Program-made: the position numbers and the translations under genes
Part shown: piece after piece, positions 53,023-61,281 of the stretch
How the letters are laid out: each line of letters opens with the position of its first letter
How positions within the stretch are numbered: position 1 is the first letter of the stretch
Source: Burkholderia sp. Ax-1719
Lineage (GTDB): Bacteria; Pseudomonadota; Gammaproteobacteria; Burkholderiales; Burkholderiaceae
Direction: 5' to 3'
Assembly: GCF_011753055.1 (NCBI RefSeq)
Contig: NZ_VWWJ01000032.1
Location: 1-64,000, forward strand
DNA: 64,000 bases
The notes under the pieces: model-generated
Seen by the model: the letters and a program-made list of their open reading frames with translations, nothing else
Database searches by the model: none
Told to the model about the DNA's origin: nothing

Positions 53023-53874
53023 ATGGAACCCGACTGGCAGGACCGCGCGTTCCATCATCACATCGCGACGCTGATCGACGCCCTCGACGGCCCCGATTTC
53101 TGGACCCGCACGACGCGCGTCATCGAACGTTTCGCCGCCTTCGACAACTGGGTCGCGCTGGTCTTTATCCGCGACCGCGCACCGCTCGTCTGCGCCGAGT
53201 CGCCGATGCCCGACGGCACCGTGGATCTCTTGTTCCGCGCGTATCTGGAGGGGATGTACCAGCTCGATCCGTTCTATATCAACGCCTGCGAACGACCGCG
53301 CGCGGGGCTCGTCACGCTCGCCGAAGTCGCGCCCGATAACTTCCGCATGACGGACTACTATCAGCGCTACTTCAAGAGCAACATCATCGGCGACGAAGTG
53401 CAGTTCAACGTGCCGTTCGACGCGCAGCGCACGCTGATTTTTTCGCTGGGTGCAAAGCACCATTACACCGAGCGCGATATTGCGCAGTTTGCGATGTTCG
53501 CGCCGTGGGTGATTGCGCTGATGCGCCAGCGACTGGCGTACGAACCCCTGATCGCAAACGACGTGGTCGCGGATGCGCCGCAATCGGAAGCGGTGGAGCC
53601 GAGCGCGCTCGTGACGTTGCGCGAGGCGGACAGTGCTGGGCGCTTCGAGGCGGTCACGCAGCAGAACGGGCGCACGCCGCTCACGGCGCGCGAAATCGAA
53701 GTGGTGCGGCAGAGTCTGTCGGGCTTTTCGACACGTGCAATCGCCGAACGGCTCGAAATCTCGTTCGAGACCGTACGGGCGCACAAAAAGCACATCTACG
53801 CCAAGCTAGGCGTGAGTTCGCAGTCGGAACTGTTCGCGCTGTTCTACGAGCCGCACGCCCGCGAGGGCGGCTAA
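53023..53874 (+). CDS. LuxR-family transcriptional regulator
   Basis: Regulator of 283 residues. The C-terminal HTH reads PLTAREIEVVRQSLSGFSTRAIAERLEISFETVRAHKKHIYAKLGVSSQSELFALF. The N-terminal 200 residues have no obvious autoinducer signature; they resemble the helix-rich sensor of LuxR proteins that control polyamine/amidase genes. GGAGGAACC precedes the ATG at 53023; the frame is open far upstream through the nitrilase gene antisense but that part is not coding. It probably controls the divergent amidase and permease. Confidence 0.87.
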   Translation: MEPDWQDRAFHHHIATLIDALDGPDFWTRTTRVIERFAAFDNWVALVFIRDRAPLVCAESPMPDGTVDLLFRAYLEGMYQLDPFYINACERPRAGLVTLAEVAPDNFRMTDYYQRYFKSNIIGDEVQFNVPFDAQRTLIFSLGAKHHYTERDIAQFAMFAPWVIALMRQRLAYEPLIANDVVADAPQSEAVEPSALVTLREADSAGRFEAVTQQNGRTPLTAREIEVVRQSLSGFSTRAIAERLEISFETVRAHKKHIYAKLGVSSQSELFALFYEPHAREGG

Positions 53875-53902
53875 AACCCTGGCCCGGCGTTCGCGCGCGA
53901 GA

Positions 53903-54319
53903 TCAGAACTCGACGAGCGCGAAGTCTTCCTTGCCCACGTCGCACAGCGGGCAACGCCAGTCTTCGGGCACGTCGGCCCAGCGGGTGCCGGGCGCCAGGC
54001 CATCGTCGGGCGCGCCGGCTGCCTCGTCGTAGACCCAGCCGCAGATCACGCAGACCCACTGCTTGAAAGCGGTGTCTTCGGCAGCCGCTTTGGCGGCTTC
54101 CGCTGCAGGCGTTTGCGCTGCCGGCGCATCGGGCGGCGTGTCGAGCGCGACGACGAGCGGCGCCGAGGTGCTCTCGCGTGCCGCAAGCTTCGTCTGCAGC
54201 GTTTCGAGCAGCGCAGCGGCTTCCTCGGCGGTGAGGTCGATCCAGTACGGATCGCCTGCGCCGTCGTTCAGACGTTCGGGAGAAAACTGGATTTCGAGGG
54301 CGACGCCTTTCTTGTACAT
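53903..54319 (-). CDS. Rubredoxin with N-terminal extension
   Basis: A 138-residue protein. Residues about 86-138 are a rubredoxin: CVICGWVYDEAAGAPDDGLAPG, then WADVPEDWRCPLCDVGKEDF, with the four iron-ligand Cys. Ordinary rubredoxins are 50-56 residues; here about 85 residues precede it, with a small domain (LEIQFSPERLNDGAGDPYWIDLTAEEAAALLETLQ) and an Ala/Pro linker. It may be an electron carrier tethered to a partner by this domain. No alkane hydroxylase is adjacent; the P450 lies 25 kb away. Confidence 0.85.
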   Translation of the reverse strand: MYKKGVALEIQFSPERLNDGAGDPYWIDLTAEEAAALLETLQTKLAARESTSAPLVVALDTPPDAPAAQTPAAEAAKAAAEDTAFKQWVCVICGWVYDEAAGAPDDGLAPGTRWADVPEDWRCPLCDVGKEDFALVEF

Positions 54320-54370
54320 AAGCGAAAAAACAGGTGTTCAGGCGTCCCGCACGGCTCGATGCTCAGTCGC

Positions 54371-54502
54371 TCAAACGAAGAGGCGGAGCACCAGCGAGGC
54401 CGCGATGCCGCCGAAGGCGATCAGCGCGAGCATTTGCAGCAGCGAAATGGACTTGCGCGGCGCGGCGTTCGTGGCGGGGACAGATTGAGGGGTCGTATTC
54501 AT
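54371..54502 (-). CDS. Small single-pass membrane protein
   Basis: A 43-residue open frame starting MNTTPQSVPATNAAPRKS and ending in one hydrophobic helix (LLQMLALIAFGGIAASLVLRLFV), with a positively charged stretch before the helix. It lies 51 bases downstream of the rubredoxin gene on the same strand. The ribosome binding site is weak. Not recognised; included because the composition is that of a genuine membrane peptide. Confidence 0.45.
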   Translation of the reverse strand: MNTTPQSVPATNAAPRKSISLLQMLALIAFGGIAASLVLRLFV

Positions 54503-54775
54503 GGCGTGCGGCGTCGTGAAACGCGTGTCGTGAGATCTCGTGCGCCCGGATTGGCGCGGCCGAGGAGTGTCGCACGATTTCGCGTCGACAGGGGGCGTTT
54601 GCACGCCGCCCGTGCGCTACCGCCGCACCCGGCGATGCCCTTGCAAGCGCCCGGATCGGGAATCGCCGCATGGCATGCGCCATTATCGCCGCTATTACGC
54701 AGATCATTGCGCAGCGAGCGGAGATGGATTATTTCGTGAGGGTTGAGAGCCAGGCGTTGCGGTGCTGCGACGACC

Positions 54776-55144
54776 TCAATTTTGGGGTGCGATGTCGTCC
54801 AGTAATATCTGCACGCGTCTGGCAAGGTCGGGGAGATCTCTTTGTACCGTATTCCATACAACGTCCAGATCTACCGCGTAGTAACCATGCGCCAGCGCGT
54901 TGCGCATGCCATAGGCACCGCCCCAAGGCAGCTCGTTGTGAGCCGCGGCGAATTCCGGATGGTGCTTGCGAATATTGAAGCTCGCCTCGCCGACGATCTC
55001 GATGTTACGAATAACTGCATCGCGTACCAGATCGTTCGCGTCGAAGGCCTGCTTGTCCATGCCCGATGTGTAGCGATCGACGCGTTCAATGGCGTCAAGG
55101 ATGTGTTGCAGATAGTCCGGCAGGCGAAGCTTGTCGCGACTCAT
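54776..55144 (-). CDS. hepT: HepT-like HEPN ribonuclease toxin
   Basis: A 122-residue helical HEPN (DUF86) protein. The RNase motif Rx4HxY is intact (RNALAHGY, Arg81, His86, Tyr88). It overlaps the nucleotidyltransferase antitoxin gene by four bases. In MntA/HepT systems the antitoxin inactivates the toxin by adding AMP to the motif Tyr. The dimer would cut RNA, possibly tRNA, when freed. Lower GC than its neighbours suggests transfer. Confidence 0.9.
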   Translation of the reverse strand: MSRDKLRLPDYLQHILDAIERVDRYTSGMDKQAFDANDLVRDAVIRNIEIVGEASFNIRKHHPEFAAAHNELPWGGAYGMRNALAHGYYAVDLDVVWNTVQRDLPDLARRVQILLDDIAPQN

Positions 55145-55431
55145 ACGGGCACGGCCTCCGCGATCACTGTCGCGCGGAACGACTCCGGCAGCGCTTTGGG
55201 CGTCAGGACGTCGACATCGACGCCGAGCAACTGGACCAGCGTGTCCTGAATGATGCCGATATCAAGCAGCGAAGTTTCCGGCGTGGGATCGACGAGGAGA
55301 TCGAGATCGCTTCCCTCGTTGTCGTCGCCATGCGCTACCGAGCCGAATACGCGCGGATTCATCGCATTGTTGGCGATGACGATTTCGCGGATTCTGGCGC
55401 GATGGGCATTCAGCGCAGTGGATGGCCTCAT
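55141..55431 (-). CDS. mntA: MntA-type nucleotidyltransferase antitoxin
   Basis: A 96-residue minimal nucleotidyltransferase. Catalytic pattern: RVFGSVAHGDDNEGSDLDLLVD with GS and the two metal-binding Asp, and a third acidic strand VDVDVLT. It is the upstream member of the toxin-antitoxin pair with hepT, overlapping by ATGA, which keeps antitoxin production ahead of toxin. Confidence 0.9.
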   Translation of the reverse strand: MRPSTALNAHRARIREIVIANNAMNPRVFGSVAHGDDNEGSDLDLLVDPTPETSLLDIGIIQDTLVQLLGVDVDVLTPKALPESFRATVIAEAVPV

Positions 55432-55545
55432 GGACTTCTCCCGGTCAACGACGCTCGTGATGTGAAGCCGTGCTGTGTGTAGCGCCTCATGATAGCGCAG
55501 CCCGAGGTGGAGTTTTTGTTTGGTTACGTTGGGCCTGCAGCACGG

Positions 55546-56103
55546 CTACCCATGCAACCACCGCCGCTCCACAAACGAAGCCACCCAGCACACTGGCAGC
55601 GCGCAGGCCATGCCGATGGCCACTTCCGCTATCCGGAATAGCGCAACATCCCACACGGGCCCCTGGGTGGGCACGAGCAGCACGATGGTCGTGGTGATGG
55701 CGCCCAGGCGTGCGGCGGTGCTCACGCGCAGACACCAGCACGCCATGATCACCACCGCCACCGCCGCAAGGTAGGCGGGAATGTTCTCCGCGCCCAGCGT
55801 CGCCGCTGCGAAGCCGACGATGCCGCCTGCAATAGCGCCGATGAACTGGTCGCGCGACTGAGTGAGCGTATCGGCGTAATCGTGCTGCGTGACGGCAATG
55901 GCCGTGATCGCGGCCCAGAACGCCTGTTCGGTATGCAGCGCGCGGCCGATCGTGTAGGCGAGTCCGGCGCCGCAGACGGCGCGCAACGCCATCAATGCGC
56001 CCTGTGCGGCGCGGCTCTTCAGCGGCAGGCGCTTGAGTGCGGCCAGCGCCGATTGCTGAAGAGACGTGAGGTAAGCGTAGAGATTGTCTTGCGGGTCGTG
56101 CAT
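55546..56103 (-). CDS. FUSC/aromatic-acid-exporter-type membrane protein
   Basis: A 185-residue inner-membrane protein with five to six hydrophobic segments. ALMALRAVCGAGLAYTIGRAL, QAFWAAITAIAVTQHDYADTLTQSRDQFIGAIAGGIVGF and ARLGAITTTIVLLVP fit the FUSC/ArAE membrane half (YccS/AaeB), without the second half or cytoplasmic domain. Start MHDPQDNLYAYL at 56103. It follows the aminotransferase gene by about 125 bases. Export of an aromatic or amine compound is possible; function uncertain. Confidence 0.75.
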   Translation of the reverse strand: MHDPQDNLYAYLTSLQQSALAALKRLPLKSRAAQGALMALRAVCGAGLAYTIGRALHTEQAFWAAITAIAVTQHDYADTLTQSRDQFIGAIAGGIVGFAAATLGAENIPAYLAAVAVVIMACWCLRVSTAARLGAITTTIVLLVPTQGPVWDVALFRIAEVAIGMACALPVCWVASFVERRWLHG

Positions 56104-56228
56104 CGTCAAAAGGCGTCTGAAAGCCGAATCGAAAACCAGGCGCGTGCGTCGCGTTGTTCGCCATCGACACGCGCTGTCAGGCCGCCAAGCATAGCAAGTC
56201 CGTGTGCCAGATCGGATCTCGACGGCTA

Positions 56229-57599
56229 TCAGCAAGAATTCGCGCACAACTCCTTAAGACAGGCATCGAACGCTGCGAGCAGACGGTCGACATCGGCTTC
56301 GCGGGTGTCGGGGCAGACCAGCATCATGTTGTGGAATGGCGTGATGAGCACGCCCCGATTGAGCAGATACAGATGGATGATGTGCTCAAGTTCGTCGTCC
56401 ATGGCGGCGCGCGCTTCGCTGCCGTTGCGCGGCGGCGTGGCGCAGAACTGGAATTCGCTGCGCGCACCCACGCGTGTCACGCACCAGGGCAAGGCGTAGC
56501 GCGCGATGGTCGCCGTGAGGCCATCCGCGAGCCGCTCGGACAGCGCGAACATATGCGCGTAAGCGCTATCGGTCATGACCTCGTCGAGCGTTGCACGCAT
56601 CGCGCTCATGGAGAGCGCATTGGCCGTGAGGGTGGTGCCGATGCCCGAGTGTCCAGCAGGCGCATCCAGTTTCGCTTTCTGCGCTCGCGCGGCCAGTTCC
56701 GCCGTAAAGCCATAGACGGCACAAGGCACGCCGCCGCCCACCGGTTTGCCGAGCACGAAGAGGTCGGGCTCGATGCCGTGTGCGCGTGCATAGCCGCGCG
56801 GGCTGCTGCTGATGGTGTGGGTCTCGTCGATCAGCAGCAGCGTGCCGTAGCGTTTGATGAGCGCCTGGGCTTCGCGCCAGAAGCCGGGATCAGGCAGCAC
56901 CATGCCGACATTGGTCATGGCCGGCTCAGCCAGCACGCAGGCGACTTCGCCATCGGCCAGGGCGTTTTCCAGCGCGGCGAGATCGTTGAACTCGACCACG
57001 CGCGTATGCGGCAACAGGTCGTACACCTGGCCGAGCAGGCTCGCGCGTTGGGTCGCCTCGCCGTCGATCAGATCGACGAAAACGTCGTCCACGGTGCCGT
57101 GATAGCAGCCGTTGAACACGACGATTTTTTGCCTGCCCGTGGCCGCGCGCGCCCAGCGCAGCGCGAAGCGGTTGGCGTCGCTTGCCGTCATCGCAAACTG
57201 CCAGTAGGGCAGGCCGAAGCGTTCTGCGAGCGCGGCGCCAACGGCCACCGCGTCCTCGCCTGGCAGCATGGTGGTGAAGCCGCGCTGGGCCTGGCGAGCG
57301 AGCGCCTGCGCGACGGCTGGCGGCGCATGGCCGAACATGGCGCCCGTGTCGCCCAGGCAAAAGTCGATATAGCGATGACCGTCCACGTCGCTGAAGTCCG
57401 CGCCACGTGCGCTATCGACATAGAGTGAAAACGGCGTGGACCAGTCGTTCATCCAGTGCAGCGGCACGCCGAACAGCAGATGCTGGGCGGCCTGCGCGGA
57501 AAGCGCCTGCGACTTCGGGCGCGCGGCGACGAAAGCGTCGCGCTCGCGTGCGAGAACGCGCTGAGCGCGCTCCCCATTCACGCCTTGACGGTCTTGCAT
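56229..57599 (-). CDS. Class III PLP-dependent aminotransferase (glutamate-semialdehyde-mutase-like)
   Basis: PLP enzyme of 456 residues. Landmarks: YIDFCLGDTGAMFGHAPP, FNGCYHGTVDD, the PLP Asp in LLLIDETHTIS, and the Schiff-base Lys in LFVLGKPVGGGVPCAVYG. The fold is closest to glutamate-1-semialdehyde aminomutase, but the length and N-terminus differ from HemL and the acceptor is unknown. GGAGGAACCGTCC before the ATG at 57599 decides the start; a longer frame adds 25 residues. Substrate unknown. Confidence 0.85.
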   Translation of the reverse strand: MQDRQGVNGERAQRVLARERDAFVAARPKSQALSAQAAQHLLFGVPLHWMNDWSTPFSLYVDSARGADFSDVDGHRYIDFCLGDTGAMFGHAPPAVAQALARQAQRGFTTMLPGEDAVAVGAALAERFGLPYWQFAMTASDANRFALRWARAATGRQKIVVFNGCYHGTVDDVFVDLIDGEATQRASLLGQVYDLLPHTRVVEFNDLAALENALADGEVACVLAEPAMTNVGMVLPDPGFWREAQALIKRYGTLLLIDETHTISSSPRGYARAHGIEPDLFVLGKPVGGGVPCAVYGFTAELAARAQKAKLDAPAGHSGIGTTLTANALSMSAMRATLDEVMTDSAYAHMFALSERLADGLTATIARYALPWCVTRVGARSEFQFCATPPRNGSEARAAMDDELEHIIHLYLLNRGVLITPFHNMMLVCPDTREADVDRLLAAFDACLKELCANSC

Positions 57600-57711
57600 G
57601 GACGGTTCCTCCTCGTGCCTGGTTTTGTCTGCACTGATCGTCGCATGCACATGCATCGAAGTAAATTCGGACAAATGGGATAGGCCATCCGGCTGAGTCT
57701 ACAAAAGCGAA

Positions 57712-57743
57712 AAGGCGCGATACCGTTACGGTCATCGCGCCTT
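57712..57743 (-). terminator. Terminator of the pirin-doxX unit
   Basis: A perfect 10-bp stem AAGGCGCGAT/ATCGCGCCTT with a 12-base loop lies just past the doxX stop; on the minus strand it is followed by TTTTCGCTTTTG. It separates doxX from the aminotransferase gene. Confidence 0.75.
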
Positions 57744-57778
57744 GCTTCGCTGCGCTCACAGGGAGCGCCCGATGCAGC

Positions 57779-58192
57779 TTACTTCCGGTCGATCGAGAAC
57801 TTGCCAGGACCCGTCACGGCGAGGGCAAGCAGGCCGCCCGCGATGCTGACGTTCTTGTAGAAGTTGATCATGTTCGCCATCTGGTCTGCGCCGGTCATGT
57901 TCCAGAAGTGATGGCCGATGATCGCGGTGGCGATGGTGTAGAGCGCCAGCAGCACGGCAAGCGGACGTGTATAGAAGCCCACCACAATGAGGATGCCAAC
58001 CACGAATTCCATCACGACGGCAATGACCGCCGAGATCATCGGCGCAGGCGCGCCCACGTGCGCCATGTAATCGACAGTGCCTGAAAAGCCGGTGATCTTG
58101 GACCAGCCGAACAGCACGAACAGGGCGGCAAGCAGGATACGCGAGACCAGCAGGACGACGTCGTTGCTCTGGCCAAAGAGGTTATAGCGCAT
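57779..58192 (-). CDS. DoxX-family membrane protein
   Basis: A 137-residue inner-membrane protein with four hydrophobic segments: VLLVSRILLAALFVLFGWSKI, MISAVIAVVMEFVVGILIVVG, LAVLLALYTIATAIIGHHFW and the C-terminal segment after NMINFYKNVSIAGG. The last motif is typical of DoxX/YqjF proteins linked to thiol and quinone stress. It lies 120 bases after the pirin gene. Confidence 0.88.
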   Translation of the reverse strand: MRYNLFGQSNDVVLLVSRILLAALFVLFGWSKITGFSGTVDYMAHVGAPAPMISAVIAVVMEFVVGILIVVGFYTRPLAVLLALYTIATAIIGHHFWNMTGADQMANMINFYKNVSIAGGLLALAVTGPGKFSIDRK

Positions 58193-58312
58193 GGTGTTTC
58201 TCCAGGGAATCTTGTGGGCAGGCGTGCTGACAGACGCCTTGCCGGGGTGTTTAAACGGTTGCAGCGATGAGCGGTTTTGCTTGCCGGGCGGCGAGCGCCC
58301 GGCAAATCGGCT

Positions 58313-59038
58313 TTACGACCAGAGCTCCGACACTTCGATATTACGCAGATCGAACACGAGGACTTCGGCATCGTGTCCATCCGTGAAGCTCAGCTCACGT
58401 TCGGAACGGATGCGTGCGCCGTCGCCTTCACGCAGTTCCACGCCGTTCAGCTTCACGCTGCCACGCGCCACATGCACATAGGCGAAGCGGTCCGCGCCCA
58501 GCTCGACGCTTGCGCTTTCCGCGCCGTCGAAGCGGCCGGCATAGACGCGTGCGTCCTGGCGCAGCAGCAGCGAATCGTCGGCGCCATCCGGCGAGAGGAT
58601 CAGGCGCAGCTTGCCGCGCTTTTCCGTATCTGCGATGTTCTTCTGCTGATAGCGCGGCTGCGCGCCCTTCACATTCGGTGCGATCCAGATCTGCAGGAAG
58701 TGCACGCCTTCATCGGCCGAATGGTTGAACTCGCTGTGCGCCACGCCCGTGCCGGCGCTCATCAGCTGTACGTCGCCGGGGACGATCACCGAACCCGTGC
58801 CCATCGAATCCTTGTGTTCGAGCGCGCCTTCCAGCACGTACGAGAAGATTTCCATGTCGCGGTGCGGGTGCTTGCCGAAGCCGCGCGCCGGGGCGACGCG
58901 GTCGTCGTTGATCACCAGCAGATCCGAAAAACCCACTTGCTTCGGGTCGTAGTAGTTCGCGAAAGAGAACGTGTGACGCGAGCTGAGCCAGCCATGTTCA
59001 CCGCGGCCGCGTTGGTCTGCCTTGCGAAGTTCGATCAT
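58313..59038 (-). CDS. Pirin-family protein (YhhW-like bicupin)
   Basis: A 241-residue bicupin. The N-terminal cupin holds the metal ligands in FGKHPHRDMEIFSYVLEGALEH and HSEFNHS; VHFLQIWIAPNVKGAQPRYQQ is a family signature. E. coli YhhW has quercetinase activity. Start at 59038 (MIELRKADQRGRGEHGWLSSRHTFSFANYY) with GGAGAG upstream. It is divergent from a LysR gene and probably controlled by it together with doxX, a pairing seen in many Burkholderia genomes and linked to quinone or redox stress. Confidence 0.9.
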   Translation of the reverse strand: MIELRKADQRGRGEHGWLSSRHTFSFANYYDPKQVGFSDLLVINDDRVAPARGFGKHPHRDMEIFSYVLEGALEHKDSMGTGSVIVPGDVQLMSAGTGVAHSEFNHSADEGVHFLQIWIAPNVKGAQPRYQQKNIADTEKRGKLRLILSPDGADDSLLLRQDARVYAGRFDGAESASVELGADRFAYVHVARGSVKLNGVELREGDGARIRSERELSFTDGHDAEVLVFDLRNIEVSELWS

Positions 59039-59164
59039 TTTTTCTCTCCGGTTGAATCGGTTGCGATTCGTTGTCAGTTGCGATGGAGAGAATATTAGGT
59101 CAACCAGAGTGAGATAGATGGCCGTAAAATACGACTCACTGTCACCATATAGTGGACAATAAAA

Positions 59165-60073
59165 ATGCAACTCGACGACATGCGGATCTTCATGAACACC
59201 GTGGACGCCGGCAATTTCACCGCCGCGGCGCACCGTCTGCGCCTGTCCAAGCAGTTCGTGAGCCGCCGCGTGGCCGCGCTCGAAGCCGATCTGGGCGCGC
59301 GCCTGCTGATCCGCAATACGCGCAAGCTGGCCGTTACGGATCTGGGGCAGGACTTCTACGAGCGCGCGAAGCGCATTCTGGGCGAGGTGGCGGAAGCGGA
59401 GCGCGCGATGTCCGACCGGCGCTCGGAGCCGCACGGGTTGCTGAAAGTGAGCGCGCCGATGTCGTTCGGCATGGCGCATCTGTCGCCATTGGTCGCCGAA
59501 TTTCTCCGCGAGCACCCCGACGTGCGCTTCGATATGGATCTGAGCGACCGGACGGTCGATGTGATCGGCGAGGGTTTCGATATGGCGCTGCGCATCGGGC
59601 GGCTGGCGGATTCCACGCTGGTCGCGCAAAAGCTCATCGATGTGCGCATGATCGCCTGCTGTAGTCCCGGCTATCGTCGCCGCCGGCACGCGCCCGAAAC
59701 GCCCGCCGATCTCGCGCAGCACGCCTGTCTGCCCTACGGGCAGCAAGGCCGCGCGCCGTGGGAATTCATCATCGACGGGGTGAGAACGCCGTTCGAGGTG
59801 CACGGGCCGCTGCGCGCCAATAACGGCGAGGTGCTCCGCGATTCCGCCATCGCGGGGCTGGGCATCTGCTATTTGCCTGACTTTATCGTTGCGGGTTCGG
59901 TCGATGCGGGGCTGCTTGTCGAGGTCTTGCAGGACTACATGCCGCCATCCAACGCCCTGCACGCGGTCTATCCGCAGCATCGTGAAGCTTCGGTGACGAT
60001 CCGCGCGCTGACGCAATTCCTGCGCGAGCGACTGGCGGCCCGTGCGGCAACGGCGCACGGCGGGGCGCTTTGA
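59165..60073 (+). CDS. LysR-family transcriptional regulator
   Basis: Regulator of 302 residues. HTH: DDMRIFMNTVDAGNFTAAAHRLRLSKQFVSRRVAALEADLGARLLIRNTRKLAVTDLG; the effector domain begins GLLKVSAPMSFGMAHLSPLVAEFL, the CrgA/YhaJ-type form, with CLPYG and GLGICYLPDF. In the 126-base gap to pirin the halves AGTGAG and CTCACT (59108-59140) form a spaced inverted repeat that may be its site. Confidence 0.9.
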   Translation: MQLDDMRIFMNTVDAGNFTAAAHRLRLSKQFVSRRVAALEADLGARLLIRNTRKLAVTDLGQDFYERAKRILGEVAEAERAMSDRRSEPHGLLKVSAPMSFGMAHLSPLVAEFLREHPDVRFDMDLSDRTVDVIGEGFDMALRIGRLADSTLVAQKLIDVRMIACCSPGYRRRRHAPETPADLAQHACLPYGQQGRAPWEFIIDGVRTPFEVHGPLRANNGEVLRDSAIAGLGICYLPDFIVAGSVDAGLLVEVLQDYMPPSNALHAVYPQHREASVTIRALTQFLRERLAARAATAHGGAL

Positions 60074-60320
60074 CGCGGGTGGCCCGCAGCTCATTGAGGA
60101 ATGGCGGTTGCGCCCGCATCTAGTGGAGTCGGGAGCAGGTGCAGCAGGGTGATATGTAGCGTCAGTCCCGAGGAACCTCACAGGACCGCAGGCGATCACA
60201 GCCGTTGCTTGCCACGGACGTCCGGTCTGGAGGTTATGCGCATGCACCTGAATGGCGCATGAACGGGCCGCTCGATCGCGGGAGCGTGAGGCTCAATGTC
60301 GCATTTTCGTTGTATGCTCA

Positions 60321-60419
60321 CCGCCCCGAGGGTTGCTCGGGCCGTTCGATGAGGACGGCAGCGGGCGCAGAACCCCGTACTGACGGGCTTTGAAGGCCGA
60401 TTAAGGGCTTTCACGGGGT
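60321..60419 (+). ncRNA. Candidate structured RNA or ahpC leader
   Basis: In the 456-base gap before ahpC (60074-60529), which has no credible gene, consecutive hairpins can form: CCCGAG/CTCGGG (60325-60341), GCCGT/ACGGC (60341-60359), and ACCCCGT pairing either with a near ACGGG (60374-60387) or with a distant ACGGGGT (60413-60419). The two last pairings exclude each other. No family of known RNA is recognised. Confidence 0.4.
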
Positions 60420-60529
60420 CCGATAGGCACGGTTTATTCCTGCGATCAAAGCAACCAATTTTTCAAATGGGCGGAGTTCCCGTAACCTTCGTCCATACCT
60501 TTTCCCAACCCAGAGCGAGGAAACAACGC

Positions 60530-61093
60530 ATGTCTCTCATCAACACGCAAGTCAAGCCGTTCCAGGCAACCGCATACCACAACGGTAAGTTCGTTCCGGT
60601 CTCTGAAGAAAACCTGAAGGGCAAGTGGTCGGTCGTCGTGTTCTACCCGGCTGACTTCACGTTCGTGTGCCCGACCGAACTCGGCGACCTGGCTGACCAG
60701 TACGCAGAATTCCAGAAGCTGGGCGTTGAGATCTACGGTGTGTCGACCGACACGCACTTCACGCACAAGGCATGGCACGACACGTCGGACACGATCGCCA
60801 AGATCCAGTACCCGCTGGTTGGCGACCCGACGGGCGCGATCACGCGTAACTTCGACGTCATGATCGAAGAAGAAGGTCTGGCACTGCGCGGCACGTTCGT
60901 GATCAACCCGGAAGGCGAGATCAAGCTGTGCGAAATCCACGACAACGGCATCGGCCGTGACGCTAAGGAACTGCTGCGCAAGGTTCAGGCAGCTCAGTAC
61001 GTCGCATCGCACCCGGGCGAAGTTTGCCCCGCCAAGTGGACGCCGGGCGCAGAAACGCTCAAGCCGTCGCTCGACCTGGTCGGCAAGATCTAA
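60530..61093 (+). CDS. ahpC: Peroxiredoxin AhpC
   Basis: Typical two-Cys peroxiredoxin of 187 residues that reduces H2O2, organic peroxides and peroxynitrite. The peroxidatic Cys is in FYPADFTFVCPTELGDL, the resolving Cys in HPGEVCPAKW. It is very closely related to E. coli AhpC. GAGGAAACAACGC precedes the ATG at 60530; an upstream in-frame start is not needed. Codon use is more biased than in neighbours, as expected of a highly expressed gene. ahpF follows. Confidence 0.96.
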   Translation: MSLINTQVKPFQATAYHNGKFVPVSEENLKGKWSVVVFYPADFTFVCPTELGDLADQYAEFQKLGVEIYGVSTDTHFTHKAWHDTSDTIAKIQYPLVGDPTGAITRNFDVMIEEEGLALRGTFVINPEGEIKLCEIHDNGIGRDAKELLRKVQAAQYVASHPGEVCPAKWTPGAETLKPSLDLVGKI

Positions 61094-61107
61094 GCGTTGT
61101 TTTATCG

Positions 61108-61185
61108 ATGCAGTCGCACTGACTGCATGACGCTGAAGTCTCACTAGCTGTATCTCCGGGCCGCGCCTACGCGGCGGCGGCCCGG
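61108..61185 (+). other. Two strong hairpins between ahpC and ahpF
   Basis: ATGCAGTC/GACTGCAT (61108-61128, 5-base loop) and CCGGGCCGC/GCGGCCCGG (61156-61164 with 61177-61185) are perfect stems without a following U-run in the 188-base gap. They may stabilise the ahpC message or partly stop transcription so that AhpC exceeds AhpF. Confidence 0.6.
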
Positions 61186-61281
61186 ATGCCTGAATCGCCA
61201 GCTACAAGACGGCGAATATGCCAGGCAATACTGAGTAATAAATCAAGAATTCCCCCGCTTCTTCTCTAGCCGGAAAACGCC

